Part shown: piece after piece, positions 24,639 through 34,771 of the stretch | How the letters are laid out: every line of letters begins with the position of its first letter | How positions within the stretch are numbered: position 1 is the first letter of the stretch | NCBI RefSeq assembly: GCF_003337305.1 | Contig: NZ_QPJO01000003.1 | Coordinates: forward strand, 1-64,000 | Length of the DNA: 64,000 bases | DNA from: Winogradskyella arenosi | Lineage (GTDB): Bacteria; Bacteroidota; Bacteroidia; Flavobacteriales; Flavobacteriaceae | Reading direction: 5' to 3' | The notes under the pieces: model-generated | Databases searched by the model: none | The model's input: the letters and a program-made list of their open reading frames with translations, nothing else | What the model was told of the DNA's origin: nothing | Made by a program: the position numbers and the translations under genes

Positions 24639-26099
24639 ATGCGTAAAACAATCTCTATTGTCGGTTCTGGATTTTCTGCACTCTCAGCCTCCTGTTATTT
24701 AGCTAAAGCAGGACATAAGGTTTCTGTGTATGAAAAAAATGCAAACGTTGGCGGTAGAGCACGACAAATTGTAAAAGAAGGTTTTACTTTTGATATTGGT
24801 CCCAGTTGGTACTGGATGCCCGATATATTTGATAAATTCTTCAGTGATTTCGGAAAAGCTACTAGCGACTATTACCAATTAGACAAATTGAGTCCGGCCT
24901 ATAAAATTTTCTTTTCAGATGATGTTATTACCATCGGAGATCATATGGATCAAATTTGTGAAGAGTTTGAACGTATTGAAGCCGGAAGCTCTAAGCCCCT
25001 GCGTCGCTTTATTGCTAAAGCACAAGATAATTACAACATTGCCATTAATAAAATTGTTTTAAAACCAGGGCTTTCGCCATTAGAACTTGTCACTAAAGAC
25101 ACCATAACAAGGTTAGATCAATTTTATAAGACTATTAGTTCTGAAGTGCGTAAAAATTTTAAAAATCCTAAACTGATTTCTACCTTAGAATTTCCAGTTT
25201 TGTTTTTAGGCGCTAAACCGAACCAAACTCCGTCCTTTTATAGTTTTATGAATTTTGCCGATTTTGGCTTAGGGACTTGGCATCCTAAAGGCGGCATGTA
25301 TGAAATTGTTAAGGCTATAAAAACCTTAGCCGAAAGTTTAGGCGTTACTATCTATACCGATAGTAATGTTGAAAAAATTACGGTTGAAAATAACAAAGCG
25401 GTAAGCATCACGGTGAATAATCAAATCATTCATTCTGATGTCATCTTAAGTGGTGCGGACTACCACCATAGCGAAACTCTTTTAGACCAAAAGTATCGAC
25501 AATATAGCGAAGCGTATTGGGAGAGTCGTACGTTTGCGCCGTCTTCCCTCCTCTTTTATGTTGGGATTAAAAAGAAGCTAAAAAACGTAGAACACCACAA
25601 TTTATTCTTCGATACTAATTTCGAAAATCATGCTGAAGAGATTTATGATGACCCAAAATGGCCTAAAAATCCATTATTTTATGTTAACTTTCCTTCAGTT
25701 ACCGACGCGAGTATGGCACCTCAAGGCTGTGAGACTGGTTTTTTCTTAATTCCAATTGCCCCTGGCTTAGAAGATACTCCAGCTTTAAGAGCGCAATATT
25801 TCGATTTAATTATGGATCGTTTTGAAGCACGAACGGGTCAAAATTTAAAAGACCACATTCAATTTAAAGCCTCGTACTGTGTCAATGATTTTATTGAAGA
25901 TTACAATTCTTATAAAGGTAATGCTTATGGTATGGCCAACACCCTAATGCAAACTGCCTTTTTAAGACCTAAATTAAAAAGTAAGAAAGTAAATGGATTA
26001 TATTTTACAGGACAACTTACGGTTCCTGGTCCCGGCGTTCCTCCGGCTTTAATTTCAGGTAAGCTCGTTGCTGAACTGATACAACAAAATGAAGTTTAA
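24639..26099 (+). CDS. crtI: Phytoene desaturase
   Basis: FAD-dependent enzyme that introduces double bonds into phytoene to give lycopene. The 486 residues begin with the dinucleotide-binding motif IVGSGFSALSASCYLAKAGHKVSVYEKNANVGGRARQ and end with the conserved bacterial phytoene dehydrogenase signature GLYFTGQLTVPGPGVPPALISGKLVAELI. GPSWYWMPDIFDKFF near 50-65 is also typical. It lies 5 bp after the regulator gene and 20 bp before crtB, so the genes form one operon. Homologous desaturases acting on apo-carotenoids exist, but the crtB neighbour supports CrtI. Confidence 0.95.
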   Translation: MRKTISIVGSGFSALSASCYLAKAGHKVSVYEKNANVGGRARQIVKEGFTFDIGPSWYWMPDIFDKFFSDFGKATSDYYQLDKLSPAYKIFFSDDVITIGDHMDQICEEFERIEAGSSKPLRRFIAKAQDNYNIAINKIVLKPGLSPLELVTKDTITRLDQFYKTISSEVRKNFKNPKLISTLEFPVLFLGAKPNQTPSFYSFMNFADFGLGTWHPKGGMYEIVKAIKTLAESLGVTIYTDSNVEKITVENNKAVSITVNNQIIHSDVILSGADYHHSETLLDQKYRQYSEAYWESRTFAPSSLLFYVGIKKKLKNVEHHNLFFDTNFENHAEEIYDDPKWPKNPLFYVNFPSVTDASMAPQGCETGFFLIPIAPGLEDTPALRAQYFDLIMDRFEARTGQNLKDHIQFKASYCVNDFIEDYNSYKGNAYGMANTLMQTAFLRPKLKSKKVNGLYFTGQLTVPGPGVPPALISGKLVAELIQQNEV

Positions 26100-26119
26100 C
26101 AATTAAGACATCTGAACCT

Positions 26120-26959
26120 ATGAAATCAATTTTTGACACCGTTTCTAAGACCTGCAGCCAAGTTGTAACAAACGCTTACAGTACGTCATTCTCCTTAGCG
26201 ACCAAAATGCTCTCAAAAAATATAAGACAGGACATCTATAATATTTATGGTTTTGTACGGTTTGCTGATGAGATTGTAGATTCTTTTCATGATTATGATA
26301 AAGAAACGCTTTTTAACCGATTTGAAAACGATCTTGAAGCCGCATTAAAAGATAAGATTAGTTTAAATCCGATATTGAACGCCTTTCAAGAAACCTATCA
26401 TAATTACGGAATTGACAAACACTATGTAGAAGCTTTTATGCACAGTATGCGTCTAGACCTTCATAAAAAAGATTACTTAACGGATGCTGAATATAAAACT
26501 TACATTTACGGATCTGCAGATGTTGTAGGCCTCATGTGCTTAAAGGTTTTTGTGAAAGGAGATCAGGCTAAGTTTGATGAATTAAAGGACTCTGCTATGA
26601 GTTTAGGTTCCGCTTTTCAAAAGGTGAATTTCTTGCGCGATTTAAAGGCCGATTTTGAAGATTTAAGTCGAACGTATTTTCCCAATACCGATTTAAATCA
26701 GTTAGATGAAGCTTCAAAAAAAGCCATTATCACGGAAATTGAAGCTGATTTTGCTAAAGGATTACAAGGAATAAGGAAATTACCTTTAGAAGCGAAGTTT
26801 GGCGTGTTTATGGCTTATCGCTATTATAGCAAACTACTAGAAAAACTAAAGAATACCCCGGCTTTACAGATTAAATCAACTCGAATAAGAGTTCCTAATT
26901 ATAGAAAAATAGAATTACTCACAAGAAGTTATGTTAAGTACCAACTTAATTTACTTTAA
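26120..26959 (+). CDS. crtB: Phytoene synthase
   Basis: Condenses two geranylgeranyl diphosphates to phytoene, the first committed carotenoid step. In the 279 residues both aspartate-rich motifs of the squalene/phytoene synthase family are present: D50-EIV-D54 in FVRFADEIVD and D174-LKA-D178 in KVNFLRDLKADFEDLSRTYFP. YSTSFSLATKML near 20-31 is the usual N-terminal helix. It lies between crtI and crtZ with spacers of 20 and 18 bp. Confidence 0.95.
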   Translation: MKSIFDTVSKTCSQVVTNAYSTSFSLATKMLSKNIRQDIYNIYGFVRFADEIVDSFHDYDKETLFNRFENDLEAALKDKISLNPILNAFQETYHNYGIDKHYVEAFMHSMRLDLHKKDYLTDAEYKTYIYGSADVVGLMCLKVFVKGDQAKFDELKDSAMSLGSAFQKVNFLRDLKADFEDLSRTYFPNTDLNQLDEASKKAIITEIEADFAKGLQGIRKLPLEAKFGVFMAYRYYSKLLEKLKNTPALQIKSTRIRVPNYRKIELLTRSYVKYQLNLL

Positions 26960-26977
26960 ACCTAGTTAACACTTATT

Positions 26978-27424
26978 ATGCAAACGTTTTATTGGATCCT
27001 TATTTTTCTCGGAACATTTTCTATGATGGAATTTAATGCGTGGTTTACGCATAAATATATTATGCATGGTTTTCTATGGAGCCTGCATAAGGACCATCAT
27101 CATAAAGACCACGATAGCTGGTTTGAGCGTAACGATGCGTTCTTTATCTTTTACGCTATTGTAAGTATCACCTGCTTTTATTTGTGGAGTTATGAAGATG
27201 TTTGGTATACCCTACCCATTGGTTTGGGCATCTTAGTCTATGGAATGGCTTATTTTATTGTACACGATATCTTTATTCACCAACGTTTTAAATGGTTAAG
27301 AAATATCGATAACAAATATGCTCGAGGCTTAAGACGTGCCCATAAAATTCATCATAAACACTTAGGCAAACACAAAGGTGAAAATTTTGGGATGCTCGTT
27401 GTTCCTTTTAAATATTTTAAATAG
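26978..27424 (+). CDS. crtZ: Beta-carotene hydroxylase
   Basis: Membrane di-iron hydroxylase that converts beta-carotene to zeaxanthin. The 148 residues contain the histidine clusters of the fatty-acid hydroxylase superfamily: H25-x4-H30 (HKYIMH), H37-x2-H40-H41 (HKDHH), HDIFIHQR and RRAHKIHHKH near the C-terminus. Four hydrophobic segments alternate with these. It is the last gene of the regulator-crtI-crtB-crtZ operon and is convergent with a TlpA-like gene only 8 bp away, with no terminator between them. Confidence 0.95.
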   Translation: MQTFYWILIFLGTFSMMEFNAWFTHKYIMHGFLWSLHKDHHHKDHDSWFERNDAFFIFYAIVSITCFYLWSYEDVWYTLPIGLGILVYGMAYFIVHDIFIHQRFKWLRNIDNKYARGLRRAHKIHHKHLGKHKGENFGMLVVPFKYFK

Positions 27425-27432
27425 ATAATTGC

Positions 27433-28023
27433 CTATAAGGTTTCCGCCAATAGTGCATCTAATTGTGCTCTAACGCTAGCACTATTCCAGTTTACAGCAC
27501 CTGTTTCATCGACGACAATAGCCCCATATTTATTAATGATAAGGGTTCTAGGAATAGAACTGGTTAATAAGCCTTGCGGTGGCTTAGTTATAGGCTGGAC
27601 ACTTTTGAAATTGAAACCGCGCTTCTCTTTAAACGCTTCAACAGTTTCAATAGCATCATTGGTTACAAATAAAAACACCACTTCATCGCCATAATCCTCA
27701 TACAAGGCTTGAAGACTTGGCATTTCTGCAATACACGGAGGACACCATGTCGCCCAGAAATTTATAAGTACCACTTTACCTTTAGTACGGCTAAAATTTA
27801 TGGTATTCCCATCCTCTTCTTTTAGAATCCAATTGAGATCATCCAGTTGAATTTGTTGTTCTTCTTCGATCATAGAAGATGATTTTATATAACTCAACCC
27901 TTTATGTAACACCACTTGTAGAGGCATTCTAGTTTGAGGGATTAAAAGCAACAAAATGATTACAATAAATGAAATATTATAAACCTTTTCTTTTTTAGAC
28001 TTTTGGGGTTTTTCTTGATGCAT
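27433..28023 (-). CDS. TlpA/ResA-like membrane-anchored thioredoxin
   Basis: Thiol-disulfide oxidoreductase of the envelope. The 196 residues have one N-terminal membrane anchor (about 16-30, ISFIVIILLLLIP) without a clear signal cleavage site and a periplasmic thioredoxin domain (about 60-190) with the redox motif C94-PP-C97 in LINFWATWCPPCIAEMPSL and the cis-proline in TSSIPRTLII. Related proteins reduce cytochrome c apoproteins or other exported thiols; the partner here is not known. It is a single gene, convergent with crtZ. Confidence 0.9.
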   Translation of the reverse strand: MHQEKPQKSKKEKVYNISFIVIILLLLIPQTRMPLQVVLHKGLSYIKSSSMIEEEQQIQLDDLNWILKEEDGNTINFSRTKGKVVLINFWATWCPPCIAEMPSLQALYEDYGDEVVFLFVTNDAIETVEAFKEKRGFNFKSVQPITKPPQGLLTSSIPRTLIINKYGAIVVDETGAVNWNSASVRAQLDALLAETL

Positions 28024-28098
28024 TATTAGAATGATTAAAACGTTTCGTTATGCCGTTTGGTCTTAGACCACTGCCATAACTTACGAACTTTTAAGTAT

Positions 28099-28130
28099 AA
28101 AAAAAACTCCTGAATACTCAGGAGTTTTTA
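28099..28130 (-). terminator. Terminator after aconitase A
   Basis: AAAAACTCCTGA (28102-28113) pairs with TCAGGAGTTTTT (28118-28129) around ATAC, with a T-run on the minus strand. It lies about 25 bp after the stop codon of the aconitase gene. Confidence 0.85.
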
Positions 28131-28152
28131 TCACGTTAGGCCTTTTTAACTA

Positions 28153-30420
28153 TTAGGCATTTTGCTTTTTAATCAGGTTTAATGCAGACCCTTCATTATA
28201 CCACTCAATTTGTGCTTGATTATAGGTATGATTTAAGGCTAACACATCCTTAGTTCCATCTTTATGAACCACTTCTACATGTAATTGCTTATCTGGAGCG
28301 AATTCATTTAAATCTGTAAAGTTGAACGTATCATCTTCTTGTATTAAATCGTAGTCCGCTTCATTATCGAATGTTAAACCTAACATTCCCTGTTTTTTAA
28401 GATTGGTTTCATGGATACGTGCAAAAGACTTTACAATCACTGCAGCCACACCCAAATGTCTTGGTTGCATTGCCGCGTGCTCTCTAGAAGATCCTTCACC
28501 ATAATTATGATCACCTACTACGATAGATTTTATTCCAGCTGCTTTATACGCTCTTGCGGTATCTGGCACCCCTTCATATTCTCCAGTTAATTGATTCTTC
28601 ACAAAATTGGTTTTCTTTCCGAAGGCGTTTACGGCTCCAATTAACGTATTGTTTGCAATATTATCTAAGTGCCCTCTAAAACGTAACCAAGGTCCTGCCA
28701 TAGAAATGTGGTCTGTGGTACATTTTCCAAAAGCCTTAATCAATAACTTCGCTCCTGTAATACTATCTCCGAGCGGTGTAAATGGCTCTAGTAATTGCAG
28801 ACGTTCAGAATCATCAGCTACAGACACCACAACGCTACTACCATCTTCTCTTGGTGCTAAATAACCATTATCTTTCACTTCAAAACCTTTAGGAGGTAGT
28901 TCCCATCCTGTTGGTTCTTCAAACATCACTTCTTCTCCGTTTTCATTAATAAGTTTGTCCGTTAAAGGATTAAAATCTAAGCGTCCAGCAATAGCAATTG
29001 CTGCCGTTAATTCTGGAGAAGCGACGAAGGCATGCGTATTAGGGTTTCCGTCTGCGCGCTTGGCAAAGTTTCGGTTAAACGAATGAACGATACTGTTTTT
29101 TGGTGCGTTTTTAGGATCGCTATAACGAGCCCACTGACCTATACATGGTCCACAAGCATTAGTAAAAATTTTAGCATCTAGTTTTTCAAAAATGCCTAAA
29201 ATACCATCGCGTTCTGCAGTGTAACGTACTTGCTCTGATCCTGGATTTATTCCTAAATCGGCTTTAATTTTTAAACCTTTATCTAAAGCTTGCTGCGCTA
29301 TAGATGAGGCTCTAGATAAATCTTCATAAGAAGAATTGGTACAAGACCCAATGAGTCCCCATTCTACTTGAAGTGGCCACTCATTAGCCGTTGCTTTTTC
29401 TGTCATCGCCGACCCAACTTCTGTAGATAAGTCTGGCGTAAACGGACCATTTAAAAGTGGACCTAATTCTGAAAGGTTAATTTCGATCACTTGATCAAAG
29501 TATGCCTCTGGATTTGCATAAACTTCATCATCAGCTGTTAAATAGGGTCTAATAGCATTAGCTGCATCCGCGACGTCGGCACGGTCTGTAGAACGTAAAT
29601 AACGTTCCATAGAATCATCGTATCCAAAGGTTGACGTTGTAGCTCCAATTTCAGCTCCCATATTACAGATGGTACCTTTACCTGTACAAGACATAGACGT
29701 TGCTCCTGGTCCAAAATATTCTACAATAGCTCCTGTCCCTCCTTTTACGGTAAGAATTTCAGCCACTTTTAAAATTACATCTTTAGGTGCGGTCCATCCT
29801 GAAAGTGTTCCGGTTAGTTTCACACCAATCAGTTTAGGGAATTTAAGCTCCCAAGCCATACCTGCCATAACGTCTACAGCATCTGCACCACCTACACCAA
29901 TAGCAACCATTCCTAATCCCCCGGCATTTACGGTATGTGAATCTGTACCTATCATCATTCCACCAGGAAAAGCATAATTTTCTAAAACAACTTGGTGAAT
30001 AATACCAGCACCTGGTTTCCAAAATCCAATGCCGTACTTATTAGAAACGGACTCTAAAAAATTGAAAACTTCGCTACTCGTTTGGTTAGCATGTTTTAAA
30101 TCTGCCGCCGCCCCATCTTTAGCTTGAATTAAATGGTCACAATGTACTGTGGTAGGGACTGCAACTTTAGGCTTACCCGCTTGCATAAATTGTAACAAGG
30201 CCATTTGTGCTGTTGCATCTTGGCAAGCCACACGGTCTGGTGCAAAATCTACATAATCCTTCCCTCTTGTAAACGCTTGATCTGTTTTACCATCCCACAA
30301 GTGAGAATAAAGTATTTTTTCTGAAAGTGTTAGTGGTTTACCTACAATCTTGCGTGCTTCGTCTACACGGTCAGTCATTTTGGTGTACACACCTTTAATC
30401 ATGTCGATGTCAAATGCCAT
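28153..30420 (-). CDS. Aconitate hydratase, AcnA/mitochondrial type
   Basis: Interconverts citrate and isocitrate in the TCA cycle with a [4Fe-4S] cluster. At 755 residues it has the size and sequence of the mitochondrial-type enzyme rather than the 890-residue AcnA/IRP type. Cluster cysteines are in [13 protein letters not shown] and [41 protein letters not shown] and the C-terminal swivelling domain with [22 protein letters not shown] are typical. It lies directly downstream of acnB on the same strand, but a terminator at 30604-30635 separates them, so it has its own transcription start or relies on read-through. Confidence 0.96.
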   Translation of the reverse strand: MAFDIDMIKGVYTKMTDRVDEARKIVGKPLTLSEKILYSHLWDGKTDQAFTRGKDYVDFAPDRVACQDATAQMALLQFMQAGKPKVAVPTTVHCDHLIQAKDGAAADLKHANQTSSEVFNFLESVSNKYGIGFWKPGAGIIHQVVLENYAFPGGMMIGTDSHTVNAGGLGMVAIGVGGADAVDVMAGMAWELKFPKLIGVKLTGTLSGWTAPKDVILKVAEILTVKGGTGAIVEYFGPGATSMSCTGKGTICNMGAEIGATTSTFGYDDSMERYLRSTDRADVADAANAIRPYLTADDEVYANPEAYFDQVIEINLSELGPLLNGPFTPDLSTEVGSAMTEKATANEWPLQVEWGLIGSCTNSSYEDLSRASSIAQQALDKGLKIKADLGINPGSEQVRYTAERDGILGIFEKLDAKIFTNACGPCIGQWARYSDPKNAPKNSIVHSFNRNFAKRADGNPNTHAFVASPELTAAIAIAGRLDFNPLTDKLINENGEEVMFEEPTGWELPPKGFEVKDNGYLAPREDGSSVVVSVADDSERLQLLEPFTPLGDSITGAKLLIKAFGKCTTDHISMAGPWLRFRGHLDNIANNTLIGAVNAFGKKTNFVKNQLTGEYEGVPDTARAYKAAGIKSIVVGDHNYGEGSSREHAAMQPRHLGVAAVIVKSFARIHETNLKKQGMLGLTFDNEADYDLIQEDDTFNFTDLNEFAPDKQLHVEVVHKDGTKDVLALNHTYNQAQIEWYNEGSALNLIKKQNA

Positions 30421-30603
30421 ATGTATATCTGTTAAAATTTAAATTAATTCAATTCTACAATATACAAAATATAGAATTATTATAAAAACGAAACGGGTGA
30501 AGTTTGGGGCAGATCTTCTCATTTGAAAATAAACATAGAATTAGGGCCAGTTTGCCGCTAGTCATCTTTAAAAGGATTAGCCCATTTACAAGAATTATTG
30601 ACA

Positions 30604-30635
30604 CAAAAAAGCCTGAGTTTAAAAACTCAGGCTTT
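30604..30635 (-). terminator. Terminator after acnB
   Basis: AAAGCCTGAGTTT (30608-30620) pairs with AAACTCAGGCTTT (30623-30635). On the minus strand it continues into a T-run. It lies 22 bp after the acnB stop. Confidence 0.85.
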
Positions 30636-30657
30636 GTCTCTATTAAAATATTATCTC

Positions 30658-33435
30658 TTATACGGCTAACAACTTGCTAGAAGGCTTAAACTTTGTTAAG
30701 TTAATCCCTTCTACAGCGGCTTGATACTCCGTAAGGTTTGGTGTTCTTCCTAAGATTGTAGATAACACTACAACTGGTGTTGACGTTAATAAAGATTCTC
30801 CTTTTTTCTCTCCTGAATCTTTAACCACACGTCCTTGGAATAAACGTGTTGATGTTGCCATTACCGTATCTCCTGGTTCGGCTTTCTCTTGGTTACCCAT
30901 ACATAGGTTACATCCTGGACGCTCTAAATACAACATATTTTCATATTTAGTACGTGCTGCAGCTTTAGGCGCATTATCATCAAATTCAAACCCAGAATAC
31001 TTCTGTAAAACTTCCCAGTCGCCTTCTTCTTTTAATTCATCTACAATATTGTACGTTGGAGGTGCCACAACTAAAGGCGCATTAAATTCCACCTTTCCTT
31101 GTTGTGCTTCGATATTCTTTAGCATCTGTGCTAAAATCTTCATATCGCCTTTATGCACCATACAAGATCCTATAAACCCTAAATCAACTTGTTTTGTACC
31201 TCCGTAGAATGATAAAGGCCTAATGGTATCATGTGTATAACGCTTAGAAACATCATCATTATTAACATCTGGATCTGCAATCATTGGTTCTGCAATCTGA
31301 TCTAGATCTACAACCACTTCTGCAAAATATTTAGCATTTGCATCTGGTGCCAAAGCAGGTTTTTCGCCCGACTTAATTTCAGCAATACGCTTTTCAGCAA
31401 TGTCAATTAATCCTTGAAGTACGTTCAATTTGTTGTCCATACCTTTATCAATCATAATCTGGATTCTGCTTTTCGCAATCTCTAAAGATTCGATTAAAGT
31501 TTCGTCTTCAGAAATACAGATTGATGCTTTTGCTTTCATTTCAGCAGTCCAATCGGTAAATGTAAAGGCCTGATCGGCAGTTAAAGTTCCTAAATGAACT
31601 TCAATAATACGCCCTTGGAATACGTTATCTCCACCAAACTGTGAAAGCATTTGTTGTTGCGTTGCATGAACGACATCACGGAAATCCATATAGTCTTTCA
31701 TCTCTCCTTTAAAGGTCACTTTTACAGACTGTGGAATTGGCATAGATGCCTCACCGGTTGCTAAAGCTAAGGCTACGGTACCAGAATCGGCTCCGAACGC
31801 TACACCTTTAGACATTCTTGTATGTGAATCTCCACCAATAATTATAGCCCAATCATCGACAGTAATGTCATTCAACACTTTGTGAATCACATCGGTCATT
31901 GGCTTGTATTTGTTTTCAGGATCACGAGCTGTAATCAATCCGAAATCATTCATAAATTTCATCAATCTAGGAATGTTCGCTTTAGATTTATTATCCCAAA
32001 CCGAAGCGGTATGACAACCTGATTGGTAAGCCCCATCAACAATTGGAGAAATAATCGTTGCTGCCATCATTTCTAACTCTTGAGAAGTCATTAAACCTGT
32101 GGTATCTTGAGACCCAACAATATTAACTTCTACACGTACATCAGAACCTGCATGTAAGGTTTTACCCGGTGTTGTTCCTACGGCGTTTTTGTTGAATATT
32201 TTTTCAACAGCTGTAAGGCCTTGCCCTTCAATAGAGATTTCTTTTGATGTCGCATAAACGGGTACCACATCAATATCTAAGCATTTTGAAGCGAAGGTTT
32301 GTAATTTTTTACCAAATACCACAGCATAAGATCCACCAGCTTTAATAAACTCTAACTTCTGAGGCGTTAATGACGCTGAAATATCCATTAACTCTTGATC
32401 GCCGTTGTATAATTTTTTCTCTTTTGTATTAACGGTTAATACCGTACCAGTAGCTACAGAATAGGCTTCCTCTAATACAGGATCTCCGTTTTCATCTCTG
32501 ATAACGTTTCCTTCTGCATCATAAGTTTTTACCCAGTTTTTAAGGTCAATTCCTATCCCTCCTGTTACCCCAACAGTGGTTAAGAAAATTGGAGATATAC
32601 CGTTTGTCCCAGCAATAATTGGGGCAATATTTATAAATGGTACGTAAGGACTTGATTTAATACCGGTCCATAACGCCACGTTATTTACACCAGACATTCT
32701 AGAAGATCCTACTCCCATGGTTCCTTTTTCAGCAATAAGCATCACGCGTTTATCCGGGTGCTCTGCTTGTAAGGCTTTTAATTCATTTTGCTTTTCTTTA
32801 TTGTGCTCAAATAAACACTGACCATGCAATTCTCTATCCGATCTAGAGTGTGCATCACCTCCTGGCGATAATAAATCGGTAGAAATATCACCAACTCCTG
32901 CAATAAAGGTTACAACTTTAATTTCTTCTTCAACTTCAGGAAGCTTCGTGAAAAATTCTGCTTTCGCATAGCTCTCAATGATCTCTTTTGCAATTGCACT
33001 TCCTTCTTTATAAGCCGCTTCTAAACGTGCGGTATCTGCTTCATAAAGGAATACTTGAGTTTTTAAAACTTCAGCAGCCTCTTTAGCAATAGCGGCATCG
33101 TTACCTAAAGCTAAATCTAATAAGACTTCAATAGAAGGTCCACCTTTCATATGAGACAATTGCTCAAAAGCGAAGCTTGGAGAAATTTCTTTAACCACGG
33201 CTTCTCCTAAAATGATTTCTTTTAAAAACTTGGCCTTAACACCAGCAGCACTTGTTGTTCCTGGTAACACATTATAGATAAAGAAATCTAGAGAAGCTTC
33301 TCTATCTTCATGATCTACATCTTTAATTTGCGTAATGATCTGACTTAATAAATCAGCACCATCAATAGGTTGCGGATGAAGCCCTTGTTCTTTACGTTCT
33401 TCTATCTGCTTTAGGTAATCTTTATAAATGTTCAT
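30658..33435 (-). CDS. acnB: Bifunctional aconitate hydratase 2 / 2-methylisocitrate dehydratase
   Basis: The AcnB class of aconitase, which also dehydrates 2-methylisocitrate in the methylcitrate cycle. The 925 residues begin with the HEAT-like helical domain (about 1-160), followed by the swivelling domain (GDISTDLLSPGGDAHSRSDRELHG, GVGSSRMSGVNNVALW), and then the catalytic domains with GGDSHTRMSKGVAFGADSGTVALALATGE, the cluster cysteine in GFIGSCMVHKGDM, and RPGCNLCMGNQEKAEPGDTVMATSTR. A TAAATTTG -7 element lies at 33489-33496. Having this enzyme next to a second, unrelated-class aconitase is uncommon. Confidence 0.96.
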   Translation of the reverse strand: MNIYKDYLKQIEERKEQGLHPQPIDGADLLSQIITQIKDVDHEDREASLDFFIYNVLPGTTSAAGVKAKFLKEIILGEAVVKEISPSFAFEQLSHMKGGPSIEVLLDLALGNDAAIAKEAAEVLKTQVFLYEADTARLEAAYKEGSAIAKEIIESYAKAEFFTKLPEVEEEIKVVTFIAGVGDISTDLLSPGGDAHSRSDRELHGQCLFEHNKEKQNELKALQAEHPDKRVMLIAEKGTMGVGSSRMSGVNNVALWTGIKSSPYVPFINIAPIIAGTNGISPIFLTTVGVTGGIGIDLKNWVKTYDAEGNVIRDENGDPVLEEAYSVATGTVLTVNTKEKKLYNGDQELMDISASLTPQKLEFIKAGGSYAVVFGKKLQTFASKCLDIDVVPVYATSKEISIEGQGLTAVEKIFNKNAVGTTPGKTLHAGSDVRVEVNIVGSQDTTGLMTSQELEMMAATIISPIVDGAYQSGCHTASVWDNKSKANIPRLMKFMNDFGLITARDPENKYKPMTDVIHKVLNDITVDDWAIIIGGDSHTRMSKGVAFGADSGTVALALATGEASMPIPQSVKVTFKGEMKDYMDFRDVVHATQQQMLSQFGGDNVFQGRIIEVHLGTLTADQAFTFTDWTAEMKAKASICISEDETLIESLEIAKSRIQIMIDKGMDNKLNVLQGLIDIAEKRIAEIKSGEKPALAPDANAKYFAEVVVDLDQIAEPMIADPDVNNDDVSKRYTHDTIRPLSFYGGTKQVDLGFIGSCMVHKGDMKILAQMLKNIEAQQGKVEFNAPLVVAPPTYNIVDELKEEGDWEVLQKYSGFEFDDNAPKAAARTKYENMLYLERPGCNLCMGNQEKAEPGDTVMATSTRLFQGRVVKDSGEKKGESLLTSTPVVVLSTILGRTPNLTEYQAAVEGINLTKFKPSSKLLAV

Positions 33436-33488
33436 ATAATATAAAATAGAATTCTTTAAGTGTTTTATTAGTTTATTTTAAAACGAAA

Positions 33489-33496
33489 CAAATTTA
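33489..33496 (-). promoter_or_regulatory. -7 element upstream of acnB
   Basis: TAAATTTG on the minus strand, about 55 bp before the acnB ATG. No TTG at the -33 distance. Confidence 0.4.
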
Positions 33497-33753
33497 CACA
33501 TTTTAGAAATATAGCCGCATATGCCCTATTCTTTAAATCTATGGTGATATGAAAAACTTCGATAGCGCTAAAGATCAAATAACCCCCTATAAAACAAGGC
33601 GTTGACACACACCTATCTTTAGGGATTTATTTAGAATTAATATGAATTAATTTAAAACGGAAATGAAGGCCATAAATCGTTTCTCAAAATACGCAAAGAA
33701 AACGTTTGAAAACGCTGCATATCCTACGGTAATGCTCTAAAAAATGTAAGTAA

Positions 33754-33778
33754 AATTGCGGCTTTTTTTCAAGCGCAA
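33754..33778 (-). terminator. Possible terminator after the moxR operon
   Basis: On the minus strand TTGCG-CTT and AAG-c-CGCAA form an interrupted stem followed by TTTT. The T-run is short, so termination may be weak. Confidence 0.4.
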
Positions 33779-33811
33779 GTCAAGCGTAAATTCCCGTAAG
33801 ATGTGGTAGAA

Positions 33812-34765
33812 TTAAAAGAGACTCTGAATAATCTTTTCTTCGGAAACGCCTTCCGCTTCAGCCTTGTAATTTTTAATGATACGGTGTCTTAAAATACCAA
33901 TGGCAACGGCCTGAACATTCTCAATATCTGGTGAAAATTTACCCTGTGTTGCGGCGTGGGTTTTGGCTGCTAAAATTAAGTTTTGAGAGGCTCTAGGTCC
34001 TGCTCCCCAATCGATAAAATCTTTAACAATTTCGGCTGCAGAATTGGCTTTGGGCCTTGTTTTAGCGACTAAAGAAACGGCGTATTCAATAACATTATCG
34101 GCCACCGGAATACGACGAATTACATTCTGAAAGTCTATAATTTCTTGGGCGCTAAATAAAGCATTCACCGTCTTTTTAACATCTGTGGTGGTGGCTTTAA
34201 CCACATCTACCTCTTCTTGAAACGAAGGATACTCCAAGTTTATGGCAAACATAAAACGGTCTAATTGCGCTTCAGGCAAAGGATAAGTTCCTTCTTGCTC
34301 AATTGGGTTTTGGGTGGCCAATACAAAATAAGGTAAATCTAATTTGTACTGATGTCCGGCTACCGTTACCGAGCGTTCTTGCATCGCTTCTAATAAAGCG
34401 GCTTGCGTTTTAGGTGGTGTTCTGTTAATCTCATCGGCCAAAACAATATTAGAAAATATTGGGCCTTTTATAAACTTAAACTGTCTGTTTTCATCTAGGA
34501 TTTCACTTCCTAAAATATCACTAGGCATCAGGTCTGGCGTAAACTGAATACGCTTAAAATTTAAACCTAAGGCTTGTGCAATTGTATTTACCATTAATGT
34601 CTTTGCCAATCCAGGAACTCCAACTAAAAGTGAGTGACCGCCAGAGAAAATTGAAATCAGAATTTGGTCTACCACTTCATCTTGACCGATGATCACTTTG
34701 GCGACTTCTTTCTTTAGCGCAGCATATTTTTGAACAAAATTTTCAATAATGGTAACATCAGACAT
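33812..34765 (-). CDS. MoxR-family AAA ATPase
   Basis: Chaperone-like ATPase of the AAA_3 group, 317 residues. Walker A is GVPGLAKTLM (about 49-58), Walker B and sensor lie in NIVLADEINRTPPKTQAALLEAMQERSVTV, and EGTYPLPEAQLDRFMF is the family signature. MoxR proteins usually sit beside DUF58 and von Willebrand A genes; here none are present. Instead the gene closes an operon of three foldase-type envelope proteins, 6 bp after the last of them. Its substrate is unknown; a link with envelope protein assembly is inference from context. Confidence 0.92.
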   Translation of the reverse strand: MSDVTIIENFVQKYAALKKEVAKVIIGQDEVVDQILISIFSGGHSLLVGVPGLAKTLMVNTIAQALGLNFKRIQFTPDLMPSDILGSEILDENRQFKFIKGPIFSNIVLADEINRTPPKTQAALLEAMQERSVTVAGHQYKLDLPYFVLATQNPIEQEGTYPLPEAQLDRFMFAINLEYPSFQEEVDVVKATTTDVKKTVNALFSAQEIIDFQNVIRRIPVADNVIEYAVSLVAKTRPKANSAAEIVKDFIDWGAGPRASQNLILAAKTHAATQGKFSPDIENVQAVAIGILRHRIIKNYKAEAEGVSEEKIIQSLF

Positions 34766-34771
34766 ACATTC

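Larger units (their letters stand above)
33436..33811. other. Intergenic region between moxR and acnB
   Basis: 376 bp. It contains the acnB -7 element (33489-33496) and a possible leftward terminator at 33754-33778. Two short open frames of 18 and 25 codons lie in the middle but show no ribosome-binding site or family resemblance. Confidence 0.55.

Noticed and set aside
33540..33740. Short open frames of 18 and 25 codons between moxR and acnB
   Set aside because: No ribosome-binding site, no signal or family pattern; expected by chance in this length.
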